Shown here: positions 17,698-25,390 of the stretch, piece by piece
How positions within the stretch are numbered: the first letter of the stretch is position 1
How the letters are laid out: every line of letters begins with the position of its first letter
DNA from: Brumimicrobium sp965659845
Lineage (GTDB): Bacteria > Bacteroidota > Bacteroidia > Flavobacteriales_D > Crocinitomicaceae
Assembly (NCBI GenBank): GCA_965659845.1
Contig: CBFHXS010000006.1
Location: 1 to 54,958 of the forward strand
Direction: 5' to 3'
DNA: 54,958 nucleotides
Program-made: the position numbers and the translations under genes
The notes under the pieces: model-generated
Databases searched by the model: none
Seen by the model: only the letters and a program-made list of their open reading frames with translations
What the model was told of the DNA's origin: nothing

Positions 17698-17708
17698 GCA
17701 AATCCAAT

Positions 17709-19034
17709 ATGGCTAAAAAGAAAAAGATTTTCGTTCTCGACACTTCAGTATTATTGCATGATCATCAGAGTATAACAAACTTTGAAAAAAATGACGTTGC
17801 TATACCCATAACGGTCTTAGAGGAACTCGATAATTTTAAAGTAGGAAATGATACTAAAAATTTCACAGCCCGAGCTGTCATTCGATTCATAGATAAGTTG
17901 TCTGGTGGGAAAGCTTTGAAAGATTGGATTTCCTTAGGCAAGGATATGGGAAAGTTTCATGTGGTCTTATCAGGAAAGCCTAATGGCGTTAATGCTGAGG
18001 ATGTCTATGCACAAGGGAAGAATGATCATAAGATCATTAATGCTGCCCTTTATCTTCAGGAAAAGTATAAAACTTCCCCAGTCATTTTGGTTACGAAAGA
18101 TATAAACCTTAGAATAAAAGCTAAGGCTTTAGGTATTTCAGCAGAGGACTACGAAACGGGCAAAGTCGATCAAACCACACTTGATTCATCTAGCTTAAAA
18201 GTTATTGAGAATATAGACTCTGAGGTAATAAGACAATTATTTAATAAGGGGAGAATAGCAGAAGAGGGTGTTTTGGGAAATTATAAAACACCAAACGGGT
18301 ATTACGTTCTTAAAAATGGAAGGTCCTCTTCCTTGGCTTACTACAATCCACTTTTAGATGAAATTGAGCGCGTAGAAAAAAAATACATTACGGGTATAAA
18401 GCCTAAGAACGCTGAGCAAGCATTCGCTGTAAATGCATTAATGAATAATGATATTAAACTGGTAGTTTTGCAAGGAGTGGCTGGAACAGGAAAAACATTA
18501 CTTGCCCTAGCTGCCGCTTTAGAACAACACAAAAAGTATCATCAAATTATTTTAGCACGTCCTTTAGTCCCTTTGTCGAATAGAGATATCGGCTTCCTTC
18601 CGGGAGATGCGAATGATAAGATATCTCCTTATATGGAGCCGTTGTGGGACAATCTAAAGTTTATTAAGAATCACTTTAGTGAAAACGAACGGAAATACAA
18701 AGAACTTACTGCAATGCAGGAGGATGGAAAAATCATGATAACGCCTTTGGCATTTATAAGAGGAAGAAGTTTATCAGATGTTATATTCATTGTTGATGAA
18801 GCCCAGAACTTAACACCACATGAAGTTAAGACCATCATTACTAGAGCAGGAGAGAACACAAAAATCATTTTCACTGGTGATATCAATCAAATCGATACTC
18901 CTTACCTAGACGAGAATTCAAATGGACTGGCTTACTTAATTGATAGAGCAAAAGGGCAAAACTTATTCGCACATATCAAACTTGAAAAAGGAGAACGATC
19001 TGAACTCGCAAATCTTGCGAACGAATTGTTGTAG
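17709..19034 (+). CDS. PhoH family protein (PIN domain plus PhoH ATPase)
   Basis: This is the long PhoH2-like architecture. An N-terminal PIN nuclease domain (about 1-145) begins FVLDTSVLLHD and carries conserved acidic residues (D11, E37, D39). A linker is followed by the PhoH ATPase (about 225-440) with Walker A GVAGTGKT (256-263) and Walker B VIFIVDEAQN (D363, E364). PhoH2-type proteins couple RNA cleavage to ATP-driven unwinding. Expected location is the cytoplasm. It converges on a small membrane-protein gene. Confidence 0.94.
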   Translation: MAKKKKIFVLDTSVLLHDHQSITNFEKNDVAIPITVLEELDNFKVGNDTKNFTARAVIRFIDKLSGGKALKDWISLGKDMGKFHVVLSGKPNGVNAEDVYAQGKNDHKIINAALYLQEKYKTSPVILVTKDINLRIKAKALGISAEDYETGKVDQTTLDSSSLKVIENIDSEVIRQLFNKGRIAEEGVLGNYKTPNGYYVLKNGRSSSLAYYNPLLDEIERVEKKYITGIKPKNAEQAFAVNALMNNDIKLVVLQGVAGTGKTLLALAAALEQHKKYHQIILARPLVPLSNRDIGFLPGDANDKISPYMEPLWDNLKFIKNHFSENERKYKELTAMQEDGKIMITPLAFIRGRSLSDVIFIVDEAQNLTPHEVKTIITRAGENTKIIFTGDINQIDTPYLDENSNGLAYLIDRAKGQNLFAHIKLEKGERSELANLANELL

Positions 19035-19053
19035 TTGTAGGAGAGAAGACTGG

Positions 19054-19317
19054 TTAAGATTTCGAAAATGTTTTTCGAAATAGACGTTTGATTTGTTTTC
19101 TGAAAAGAATTGAAAGAATAATATATGGAACAGCCATGATATATAAAATGGCCGAATTGATGTTGTTACCACCATCATCCCCAAGTAATTCTGCGTCTAT
19201 TCCATTACCACTTTGCTCAGCCAATAATTTACACTGCGAACATTGCGCTGATGCCTCTGGTGAAAAGAAAGAGAGCAATATTAAAATGATAATTGAATAT
19301 TGAAATAGCTTCTTCAT
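19054..19317 (-). CDS. Small secreted/membrane protein with CxxC
   Basis: About 87 residues from the ATG at 19317 (a GTG two codons upstream is unlikely because it overlaps the promoter element). A signal peptide ends near SPEASA, followed by QCSQCK, an acidic Gly/Asn-rich segment (about 40-52), a hydrophobic segment (INSAILYIMAVPYIILSILF) and a strongly basic tail. One membrane span with an Arg/Lys-rich cytoplasmic end is likely. I do not recognise the family. Its 3' end carries a perfect hairpin shared with the phoH end. Confidence 0.7.
   Translation of the reverse strand: MKKLFQYSIIILILLSFFSPEASAQCSQCKLLAEQSGNGIDAELLGDDGGNNINSAILYIMAVPYIILSILFRKQIKRLFRKTFSKS
19059..19081. terminator. Hairpin between convergent phoH and the small membrane-protein gene
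   Basis: ATTTCGAAAA (19059-19068) and TTTTCGAAAT (19072-19081) are perfect 10-base inverted copies with a 3-base loop. They lie 24 bases past the phoH stop, inside the last codons of the opposite gene. It is AT-rich, so it is a weak candidate for termination. Confidence 0.4.
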
Positions 19318-19322
19318 AACCA

Positions 19323-19330
19323 CAAATTTA
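19323..19330 (-). promoter_or_regulatory. -7 element directly before the small membrane-protein start
   Basis: The minus strand reads TAAATTTG, an exact TAnnTTTG match, 5 bases before the ATG at 19317. A TTG lies 16 bases further upstream (19347-19349). A leaderless mRNA is predicted. Confidence 0.5.
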
Positions 19331-19425
19331 ATGCTTTCTTAAGTTACAACCTAAAAAGACGGTGGTTTGAGTAATTGAACATTGCGAAAGTGTATAAAAT
19401 GTTACACAAATTGATTATCGAACTA

Positions 19426-19959
19426 TCATACACAAAGTCCATTTGAAGACCTATTCAATTCCTCTATGATTTCTGACGCCTCTGCAAGGCGAGATTCGTT
19501 GCTACCTTTGAGAATTGTAAAGGATACATCTAGATTTTCTAACTCTTCTAAATAAAGAGCAAATAATTCTTTACGTTGCTGAGGATGTTCTCTCAACGGA
19601 TCATCCTCCCATTCAATATCATCTGGGCTGCAAAGAAAATAATGATTAAACTGTTGTGAATATTGAAGCTCTATTATCTTTTCTGAAACTCGTCCATATT
19701 TAAAAGAAGACCAGACCTTTATCACAGTGTTTTCGGTATCAAAAATTTGAATTTGATCATGGTTTGATATATTAGACCTTATTTCTTCTTGAGCTAAAGC
19801 AATTTTCAACAAATCAGATTCGTCGTATTTTCCTTTCCTTTCTTGGAGATATGCTCTGGCATATTCTGGATACCATTTGACCTGAAATAATTTGGCTAGA
19901 CTTATCGCTAATGTTGTTTTCCCTGAACTTTCAGGACCAGTTAGTGCTATTTTTATCAT
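19426..19959 (-). CDS. NadR-type ATP-binding protein (probable ribosylnicotinamide kinase)
   Basis: A 177-residue P-loop protein with Walker A GPESSGKTT (residues 8-16), then WYPEYARAYLQERKGKY, the pattern seen in the kinase half of NadR. The nucleotidyltransferase and repressor parts of full NadR are absent. The likely reaction is ATP-dependent phosphorylation of nicotinamide riboside to NMN. The preceding gene encodes a PnuC transporter and overlaps it by 4 bases (ATGA), so uptake and trapping of the vitamin are coupled. Function is inferred from motif plus context. Confidence 0.87.
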   Translation of the reverse strand: MIKIALTGPESSGKTTLAISLAKLFQVKWYPEYARAYLQERKGKYDESDLLKIALAQEEIRSNISNHDQIQIFDTENTVIKVWSSFKYGRVSEKIIELQYSQQFNHYFLCSPDDIEWEDDPLREHPQQRKELFALYLEELENLDVSFTILKGSNESRLAEASEIIEELNRSSNGLCV

Positions 19960-20567
19960 GACAGTATGTGTCTTTCTTGATTTCTGTAATATTTACTCCA
20001 GGAATAAAATGCAAAACCTGCAATTATCGCAAATAGTGCATATTGAACTCCTGTGAGGTATAATTCCCTTGACGAGTATAATACAGCAAGTCCTGCGTCA
20101 ATAACAATCCAATAGATCCAATTTCCGAGTACTCTCTGAGTTACCATGAAAGTTGCGGCTAAGCTAAATATTGTGGTGAAAGAATCGAGATAAGGGCTCT
20201 TTTGTGATGTATATGTTGACATAATATATCCTAGTAGTATAGTTACCATTCCACTAATTAAAATATTAATGAGGTGATTCTGAGTTGTCCACCTTTGAAT
20301 TGGTAGTGCTTCGCCTTGATCTTGATTCCACTTTATCCAGCCATACACGCCCATAATTAGGTAAAAGACTTGTAAGCCTGACTCAATATATAGTGAGCTA
20401 GTGAAACACAGGTAAATATATATAGATGTACTAACTATTGCGAATATCCAACACGCTATTATTTTTTTAGCGGCTAATATTACGTAAGTAATGCCTGTGA
20501 TTACACCGAGTCCTTCTACCCAAGAAGTTGCTAAAACTCCTTCCCAAATCTGTCGGAATATTTCCAT
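19956..20567 (-). CDS. pnuC: Nicotinamide riboside transporter PnuC
   Basis: Hydrophobic protein of 203 residues with about seven membrane segments. The start MEIFRQIWEGVLATSWVEG and the following GVITGITYVILAAKKIIACW are typical of PnuC proteins, and the core has YGWIKW and GNWIYWIVIDAGL segments. PnuC facilitates nicotinamide riboside diffusion, made one-way by a cytoplasmic kinase, here the overlapping NadR-type gene. The ATG at 20567 is chosen over an ATG at 20594 because a perfect -7 element lies just upstream of it and family members begin here. Confidence 0.92.
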   Translation of the reverse strand: MEIFRQIWEGVLATSWVEGLGVITGITYVILAAKKIIACWIFAIVSTSIYIYLCFTSSLYIESGLQVFYLIMGVYGWIKWNQDQGEALPIQRWTTQNHLINILISGMVTILLGYIMSTYTSQKSPYLDSFTTIFSLAATFMVTQRVLGNWIYWIVIDAGLAVLYSSRELYLTGVQYALFAIIAGFAFYSWSKYYRNQERHILS

Positions 20568-20570
20568 ATT

Positions 20571-20578
20571 CAAAATTA
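20571..20578 (-). promoter_or_regulatory. -7 element directly before pnuC
   Basis: The minus strand reads TAATTTTG, an exact TAnnTTTG match, followed after only AAT by the ATG at 20567. It fixes the start codon and predicts a leaderless pnuC message. It sits at the foot of the terminator of the upstream adhesin gene. Confidence 0.6.
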
Positions 20579-20582
20579 AAAT

Positions 20583-20615
20583 AAAAAAACCCATTGGCCA
20601 GAGCCAATAGGTTTT
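20583..20615 (-). terminator. Intrinsic terminator after the first adhesin gene
   Basis: Arms AAAACCCATTGGC (20586-20598) and GCCAATAGGTTTT (20603-20615) pair with one C/A mismatch around CAGA. On the minus strand a U-rich tract follows. It separates the adhesin transcript from pnuC. Confidence 0.75.
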
Positions 20616-20634
20616 CTGTTAGGATTCATTGTGG

Positions 20635-23600
20635 TTAATGAATAATTATCTTTTGAGTAAATACCTCATTGCTAGTCGCTACCTGCACAATGTATGTTCC
20701 TCTATTTAAATACCTAGTATTAACTTGAATTTTATTTTGATTTAAATTTTCTACTAATAAATCTTTCACCTCCTGGCCTAGTGCTGAAATTATTTTGATT
20801 GACTGGATGGAGTTTATCGTTTCTACCTCAAAGAATGTGTGCGCTGGGTTTGGATATAAATTAAATCCAGCTTCCTCTTCTTCCAGAGAAACACATCCGT
20901 CTACTGTTATAACCTGCGTTACACTATTTTCACATCCATTTGCATCTTGATATGTATATGATACAGTATGAACACCTATTCCAGCTGTTTCAGGATCAAA
21001 TTCATTTCCGCTCACACCGGGTCCACTAAAATTTCCACCGCTCGGAGAACCAGCCAATTGAATAGGATCATAATTGGCACATGTTGTTTCGTCATTTCCA
21101 ATTGAAACCAATGGGAGAGGATTTACAGTTACTAATACTTCATCCGATGAAGTACAACCGTTATCATCTGCCGTAGCTGTGTAAGTAGTCGTAGTTGAAG
21201 CTATGAAAGGAACTCCGTCGGTAATATTGTTGTCCCAAGATATTGTTCCTCCTGATACAGAAGCTGAAAGGGTGAGTTCTTCTCCTTCGCAAACTATTTG
21301 ATCAACTCCTGCGTTAATTGCTGGAATAGCATTGACCGATACTGTGATTTGATCAATATTTTCACAACCATTCAAGTCTGTCCCAGTTACCTCATACATG
21401 GTTGTTGAATTTGGTGATACATTATGAGCAGCCCCAGCACCTAGTCCATTGCTCCAAGAGTATGTATTTGCTCCTGATGCGGTGATAGTCGTTTGATCAC
21501 CAGAACAAATGTCTTGATCTACACCTGCATTTACAGTAGGTAGCGTATTTACCGTGATTAAAACTTCATCTGTGTTGCTGCAATTGTTCCCATCAGTTCC
21601 TGTAACGATGTATGTTATTGTCGAAGTAGCAGTAAAAGAATGTGTTGCGCCTGAGCCTAACCCGTTATCCCAAGAGTAAGAATTCGCGCCGGAAGCAGAA
21701 ACGTTTACAATTTCATCCTCACAAACCTCTTGATCATTTCCTGCATTTACAGAAGGAAGTGGGTTAACAGTTAATGTGACAATATCAGTATTGGTGCATC
21801 CATTAGCAATGGTACCCGTAACTTCATATGTCGTTGTAGATGACGGTGAAACTGTTTGAACGTTTCCGGCACCTAACCCATTGTTCCAAGAGTATGAATC
21901 AGCTCCTGTTGCATTTATTGTAACCAGATCTTGTTCGCAAATCGTTTGCGTTCCTACGGCAGTAACAGTTGGAGCATTAAAGACCTGAACAGTCACACTT
22001 GAAGATGCTTGACAAACCCCAGTCGGTGTAGTATACTCAACTTCATATGAACTTCCTTGTACTGCTCCAGAAATTACCCCCGTAGAGGAATTTATGGTAG
22101 CACCATCTGTTGGTACAGTTACAAAATCGAAAGTACCGTTGGATGTAGCTATGTTTGATGGTTCAATAGGGACACCATTACCTAGACAAATGTCTGTGTA
22201 GTTGAAAGAAGGGTCATCATTACTTTGTACAGAAACTGATTCAATTGAAGAGCTCGGGCATGTTCCATTTGTAACGTACTCAACATTGTATGTAGACCCT
22301 GTAACTCCATCAGTTATTTCACCTGAAGTTCCATCAATCGTAGCACCATCTGTTGGAGCCGGATTGAATGAAAATGTACCACCCGTTGTAACAATATTTA
22401 TTGGTCCATTAGAAGTAGCTACTTCACAATAATCATTAAATGTAAAGCTTGGATCCTCTATTGCGTTAACGGTAACTTGCACGGTTGCTGTATTAATACA
22501 ATTATTAGCATCACTTCCTGTAACTTCATAGGTTGTCGTTGAACCAGGAGTTACAGAATGAGTGGCACCATTACCTAGTCCATTATCCCAAGTGTATGTA
22601 TCCGCTCCAGAAGCATTCAAAGTAGTGCTTGCTCCGTCACAAATAGAAACATTTGAACCAGCGCTAACATTGGGAAGAGCATTTACACTTATGGTAACCT
22701 GATCTGTATCGACACATCCATTAGCGTCTGTTCCCGTTACTTCGTAAATAGTTGTTGCATTGGGTGACACAACTTGACTTGCACCATTACCTAAACCATT
22801 ATTCCAGGAATATGAACTCGCTCCTGTAGCCGATACTGTGGTTGGTGATCCTGCACAAACAGTCGCTATACCGGATGCATTAACAGTTGGGAGCTGATTA
22901 ACTGTTACGGTCACCTGATTAGTATCTTCACAGCCGTTAACGTCTGTTAGTACGGCATCGTAAATCGTGGTTGCAGATGGATTAACGGAAAGAGATGTTC
23001 CATTACCTATCGAAGTAAGTCCGTCGAACCATTCAATTGTTCCGTTTCCAGAAGCAGTAATTGTGGTATTATCATTCTCACATATGGCAGCATCTGCTCC
23101 AACATTAATTAACTCTCGCGTACTCGCTCCTACAGTAACCGTTTCGCTATATGAACAGCCCTCACCGCCTGTTACAACAACAACATTATATATACCCGAT
23201 GTTAAACCTGTATAAGTCCCATTACTTTGAAAGGTGCTTCCATTGTTGATTGAGTACGAGTAACTCCCGCTTCCTCCAGAAGGAGATGTTATATTGATTT
23301 GACCGTTATCTAGCCCACAAGTTGTATTTTGAATTCCAACTGTTGCTGAAACAGGATTGAATACATCAACAACATAACCTACTGCATCAGTTCTACAACC
23401 GCCATCTGCAAGGAGTATAACTTCTTGATCATTACCAGCTATTGTCGTTGTGACAGTACCGTTAACCCCATCGTCCGTATCATAGATCGGAGTTGCACTA
23501 GTACCGGTCAGAAACCATAGGTATTGATCCGTGTTTTGTGAAGCACTAGCGTCCATATTGAAATCACTTCCTGTACATGCCGTAAATCCATCTATGGTAA

Positions 23601-24237
23601 AGTCTGCGATCGGATCCGGTGCATTTGAACATAGTACATCAAGACGCCACGCACTTACAAATGGATCTGGACCAATAGTATAAATATTGTCTACGTCGTC
23701 CCAAGCTCCATCATAAAACAGCTGAGTAAAATTAATCCCACCCGGTTTGTGCGTCCCAATGATAGCAAAAGAGTCTTCGACAGCGTTGTAAGTAAGTTCA
23801 AAACCAACGAAAAAGTTGCCATTCACCGTAGCTGGAGTCAGAAAGTCTAATTCATAAAATGTATTCTCCGCGAAGTCTGAGATAGGAACGGTTTCTGAAT
23901 CTAAAATTGTCCCAGGACGACCGGCATTGTCATCAGCATATACGTTGAAGGTTACTGACCCTCCTTCATCATGAACAAGCCATGGAAGAAAACGAAGCCT
24001 TCTTACCTCGGTGGATGCGGTTACAGTGTATGGTTCTGCCCATGCTGTGATATTGGTAGTACCACCCATACCATCGTTTAATTTGTCGTGACCAAGTGCT
24101 GCACCATTTGGACCTGATATTTCGTAAAAATCATCAGATAATGAATAATTTCTCAAAGTATCACAAGACTGACCTAAAGAAACTCCAGTCATCAGTAAAG
24201 AAATGGTCGCAGATAGTAGTATATTAAAATAATTCAT
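20635..24237 (-). CDS. Large T9SS-secreted repeat adhesin (paralogue A)
   Basis: 1200 residues. A signal peptide (to about 23, GVSLGQ) is followed by a beta-sandwich-like domain (about 25-205; SCDTLRNYSL), a PKD-like domain (about 208-295) and a SprB-like repeat (about 297-372; GGSGSYSYSINNG). Then come Ig-like repeats (about 376-1114) and a type A T9SS sorting domain (about 1127-1200; LYPNPAHTFFEV, LNRGTYIVQV). Five repeats (about 451-593 and 757-972) are closely alike, and each has two cysteines exactly 47 residues apart (461/508, 533/580, 767/814, 839/886, 911/958), suggesting one disulfide per module. A surface or released adhesive protein is likely; the ligand is unknown. It follows a small Lys-rich secreted protein by 22 bases. 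Confidence 0.9.
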   Translation of the reverse strand: MNYFNILLSATISLLMTGVSLGQSCDTLRNYSLSDDFYEISGPNGAALGHDKLNDGMGGTTNITAWAEPYTVTASTEVRRLRFLPWLVHDEGGSVTFNVYADDNAGRPGTILDSETVPISDFAENTFYELDFLTPATVNGNFFVGFELTYNAVEDSFAIIGTHKPGGINFTQLFYDGAWDDVDNIYTIGPDPFVSAWRLDVLCSNAPDPIADFTIDGFTACTGSDFNMDASASQNTDQYLWFLTGTSATPIYDTDDGVNGTVTTTIAGNDQEVILLADGGCRTDAVGYVVDVFNPVSATVGIQNTTCGLDNGQINITSPSGGSGSYSYSINNGSTFQSNGTYTGLTSGIYNVVVVTGGEGCSYSETVTVGASTRELINVGADAAICENDNTTITASGNGTIEWFDGLTSIGNGTSLSVNPSATTIYDAVLTDVNGCEDTNQVTVTVNQLPTVNASGIATVCAGSPTTVSATGASSYSWNNGLGNGASQVVSPNATTIYEVTGTDANGCVDTDQVTISVNALPNVSAGSNVSICDGASTTLNASGADTYTWDNGLGNGATHSVTPGSTTTYEVTGSDANNCINTATVQVTVNAIEDPSFTFNDYCEVATSNGPINIVTTGGTFSFNPAPTDGATIDGTSGEITDGVTGSTYNVEYVTNGTCPSSSIESVSVQSNDDPSFNYTDICLGNGVPIEPSNIATSNGTFDFVTVPTDGATINSSTGVISGAVQGSSYEVEYTTPTGVCQASSSVTVQVFNAPTVTAVGTQTICEQDLVTINATGADSYSWNNGLGAGNVQTVSPSSTTTYEVTGTIANGCTNTDIVTLTVNPLPSVNAGNDQEVCEDEIVNVSASGANSYSWDNGLGSGATHSFTATSTITYIVTGTDGNNCSNTDEVLITVNTLPTVNAGVDQDICSGDQTTITASGANTYSWSNGLGAGAAHNVSPNSTTMYEVTGTDLNGCENIDQITVSVNAIPAINAGVDQIVCEGEELTLSASVSGGTISWDNNITDGVPFIASTTTTYTATADDNGCTSSDEVLVTVNPLPLVSIGNDETTCANYDPIQLAGSPSGGNFSGPGVSGNEFDPETAGIGVHTVSYTYQDANGCENSVTQVITVDGCVSLEEEEAGFNLYPNPAHTFFEVETINSIQSIKIISALGQEVKDLLVENLNQNKIQVNTRYLNRGTYIVQVATSNEVFTQKIIIH
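20896..23112 (-). repeat. Tandem Ig-like repeat array in adhesin A
   Basis: Encodes residues about 376-1114: eight ~70-residue modules of the form C...GA-[DNS]-[ST]-Y-[ST]-W-[DNS]-NGLG...TTYEVTGTDANGC...VTVN-LP, interrupted by two unlike ~80-residue modules starting DPSF. The near-identical modules make recombination and copy-number change plausible. Confidence 0.8.
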
Positions 24238-24259
24238 GATTCAATTTATTTAGATGAGG

Positions 24260-24481
24260 TTAGTTTATTTCTCTCTTTAAAAATTCTTCTTTCCGTATCG
24301 ATTTCACTGCTGCTTTTCTATGAACAGGGACTTTGACAACTCGTTTTGCCGCTTTTAGCTTGGCTGCTTTTTTCTGCGATACTTCAACCTTCTTTATTTC
24401 AGTTACAGTTTGTTCTTTTTGAGCATGCGAAGAGATAGAAACAAATAAAATAAATAGAGTTAGTAGTAGTATATTTTTCAT
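24260..24481 (-). CDS. Small Lys/Ala-rich secreted protein (paralogue A)
   Basis: 73 residues from the ATG at 24481. A longer frame to 24562 exists but would run through the promoter. The signal peptide is MKNILLLTLFILFVSISSHAQ. The mature ~52 residues are strongly basic (KKVEVSQKKAAKLKAAKR, VHRKAAVKSIRKEE) with no cysteine, so probably a disordered or helical polycation. It lies 22 bases before adhesin A. An analogous gene precedes adhesin B at 28172-28417 with nearly the same spacing and promoter. No known family recognised. Confidence 0.72.
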   Translation of the reverse strand: MKNILLLTLFILFVSISSHAQKEQTVTEIKKVEVSQKKAAKLKAAKRVVKVPVHRKAAVKSIRKEEFLKREIN

Positions 24482-24501
24482 GTTAAAACCGAATTTAGTC
24501 G

Positions 24502-24509
24502 CAAATATA
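24502..24509 (-). promoter_or_regulatory. Predicted -7 element of cassette A
   Basis: The minus strand reads TATATTTG, an exact TAnnTTTG match, 20 bases before the ATG at 24481. Cassette B has the same 8-mer 19 bases before its ATG. Confidence 0.55.
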
Positions 24510-24533
24510 TGGATATTAATCCTTTGAAAAAAA

Positions 24534-25322
24534 TCATTTGTCGAAGATTTCGACGTCTTCAAGTATTAATCCAGATCCGGGAGCAATGTGTTCGAGTACA
24601 ATCTTGTTTTTTCCGTTTAAAGACTGTTTAAATTCATCCAATGTAATCTTATTTCTGCCTAGGTCAATTAATGCACCCATCATCAGTCGAATTTGATTCC
24701 TTTTAAATCCCTCACCTTTGACGATCATGACATATGATTTTTCCGGGAAAAAAGAAGCAGTCAATTTAGTATTAAGTTCGATAGAGCAATGTTCAATTTT
24801 GGAAACGGTTATTGTGTTTTCCTTGGGTTGGAATGTGTATGAAAAAAAATCCTTCTTTCCTTCAAAAAGCCGAGCGGCTTTTTGCATTAGTTCAATATTC
24901 AAGGAACCATGCAAATGGCACATGAGTGAAGCGCAAAATGGATGAAATTTTTCTCCGAATGCAAAATAATAATGGTAAGTTTTTAATTTGGGAGATTGAA
25001 TGATGTTAAAGCTTTCATTTGTTTCATAAACTTCAAGTATTCGAATGTCTGACGGCAGGTTAAAATTGAAGGTGCCTAAAAACACTTCAATATTCAGGAT
25101 TGGTTCGTAAGTAAAAAGTTCAACGTAGGTTTTATTTGCTGAAACCTTAGCATCAGTTCTTCCACTTGCAAGTACCTTGGCTTCTGGATCGTTGAGTACG
25201 TATCTGATCGTTTTACGAAACATACCTTCAACGGTAATCACATTGGGTTGATTTTGCCAACCGTGATACCTAAACCCGAGGTACTGAATGGCTAAAACAT
25301 AGTAAAACCTTTTTTTCTGCAT
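24534..25322 (-). CDS. TruA-family tRNA pseudouridine synthase (divergent)
   Basis: TruA fold: GWQNQPNVITVEGMFRK (about 21-37), catalytic motif SGRTDAKVSA with D57, YHYYFAFG (about 115), and the C-terminal GFKRNQIRLMMGALIDLG and APGSGLILEDVE. The Asp is kept, but the usual GRTDAGVHA reads GRTDAKVSA here, so the Gly and His after the nucleophile are replaced. It may be the genome's only TruA, or more likely a second paralogue with another RNA target. It lies between the two small-protein/adhesin cassettes and after a terminator, with no clear -7 element of its own. Confidence 0.82.
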   Translation of the reverse strand: MQKKRFYYVLAIQYLGFRYHGWQNQPNVITVEGMFRKTIRYVLNDPEAKVLASGRTDAKVSANKTYVELFTYEPILNIEVFLGTFNFNLPSDIRILEVYETNESFNIIQSPKLKTYHYYFAFGEKFHPFCASLMCHLHGSLNIELMQKAARLFEGKKDFFSYTFQPKENTITVSKIEHCSIELNTKLTASFFPEKSYVMIVKGEGFKRNQIRLMMGALIDLGRNKITLDEFKQSLNGKNKIVLEHIAPGSGLILEDVEIFDK

Positions 25323-25338
25323 TATTCTTAAAGGAACA

Positions 25339-25368
25339 TAAAAAAAGCAGCCCCCGAAAGAGCTGCTT
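25339..25368 (-). terminator. Intrinsic terminator after adhesin B
   Basis: AAGCAGC (25345-25351) pairs with GCTGCTT (25362-25368) around a 10-base loop; on the minus strand a run of U follows. It separates adhesin B from the truA-family gene. Confidence 0.7.
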
Positions 25369-25390
25369 AATGATATTATATTTAGTTATA

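Noticed and set aside
20568..20594. Nine-residue upstream extension of pnuC
   Set aside because: The perfect -7 element lies inside it and PnuC proteins begin at the downstream Met.
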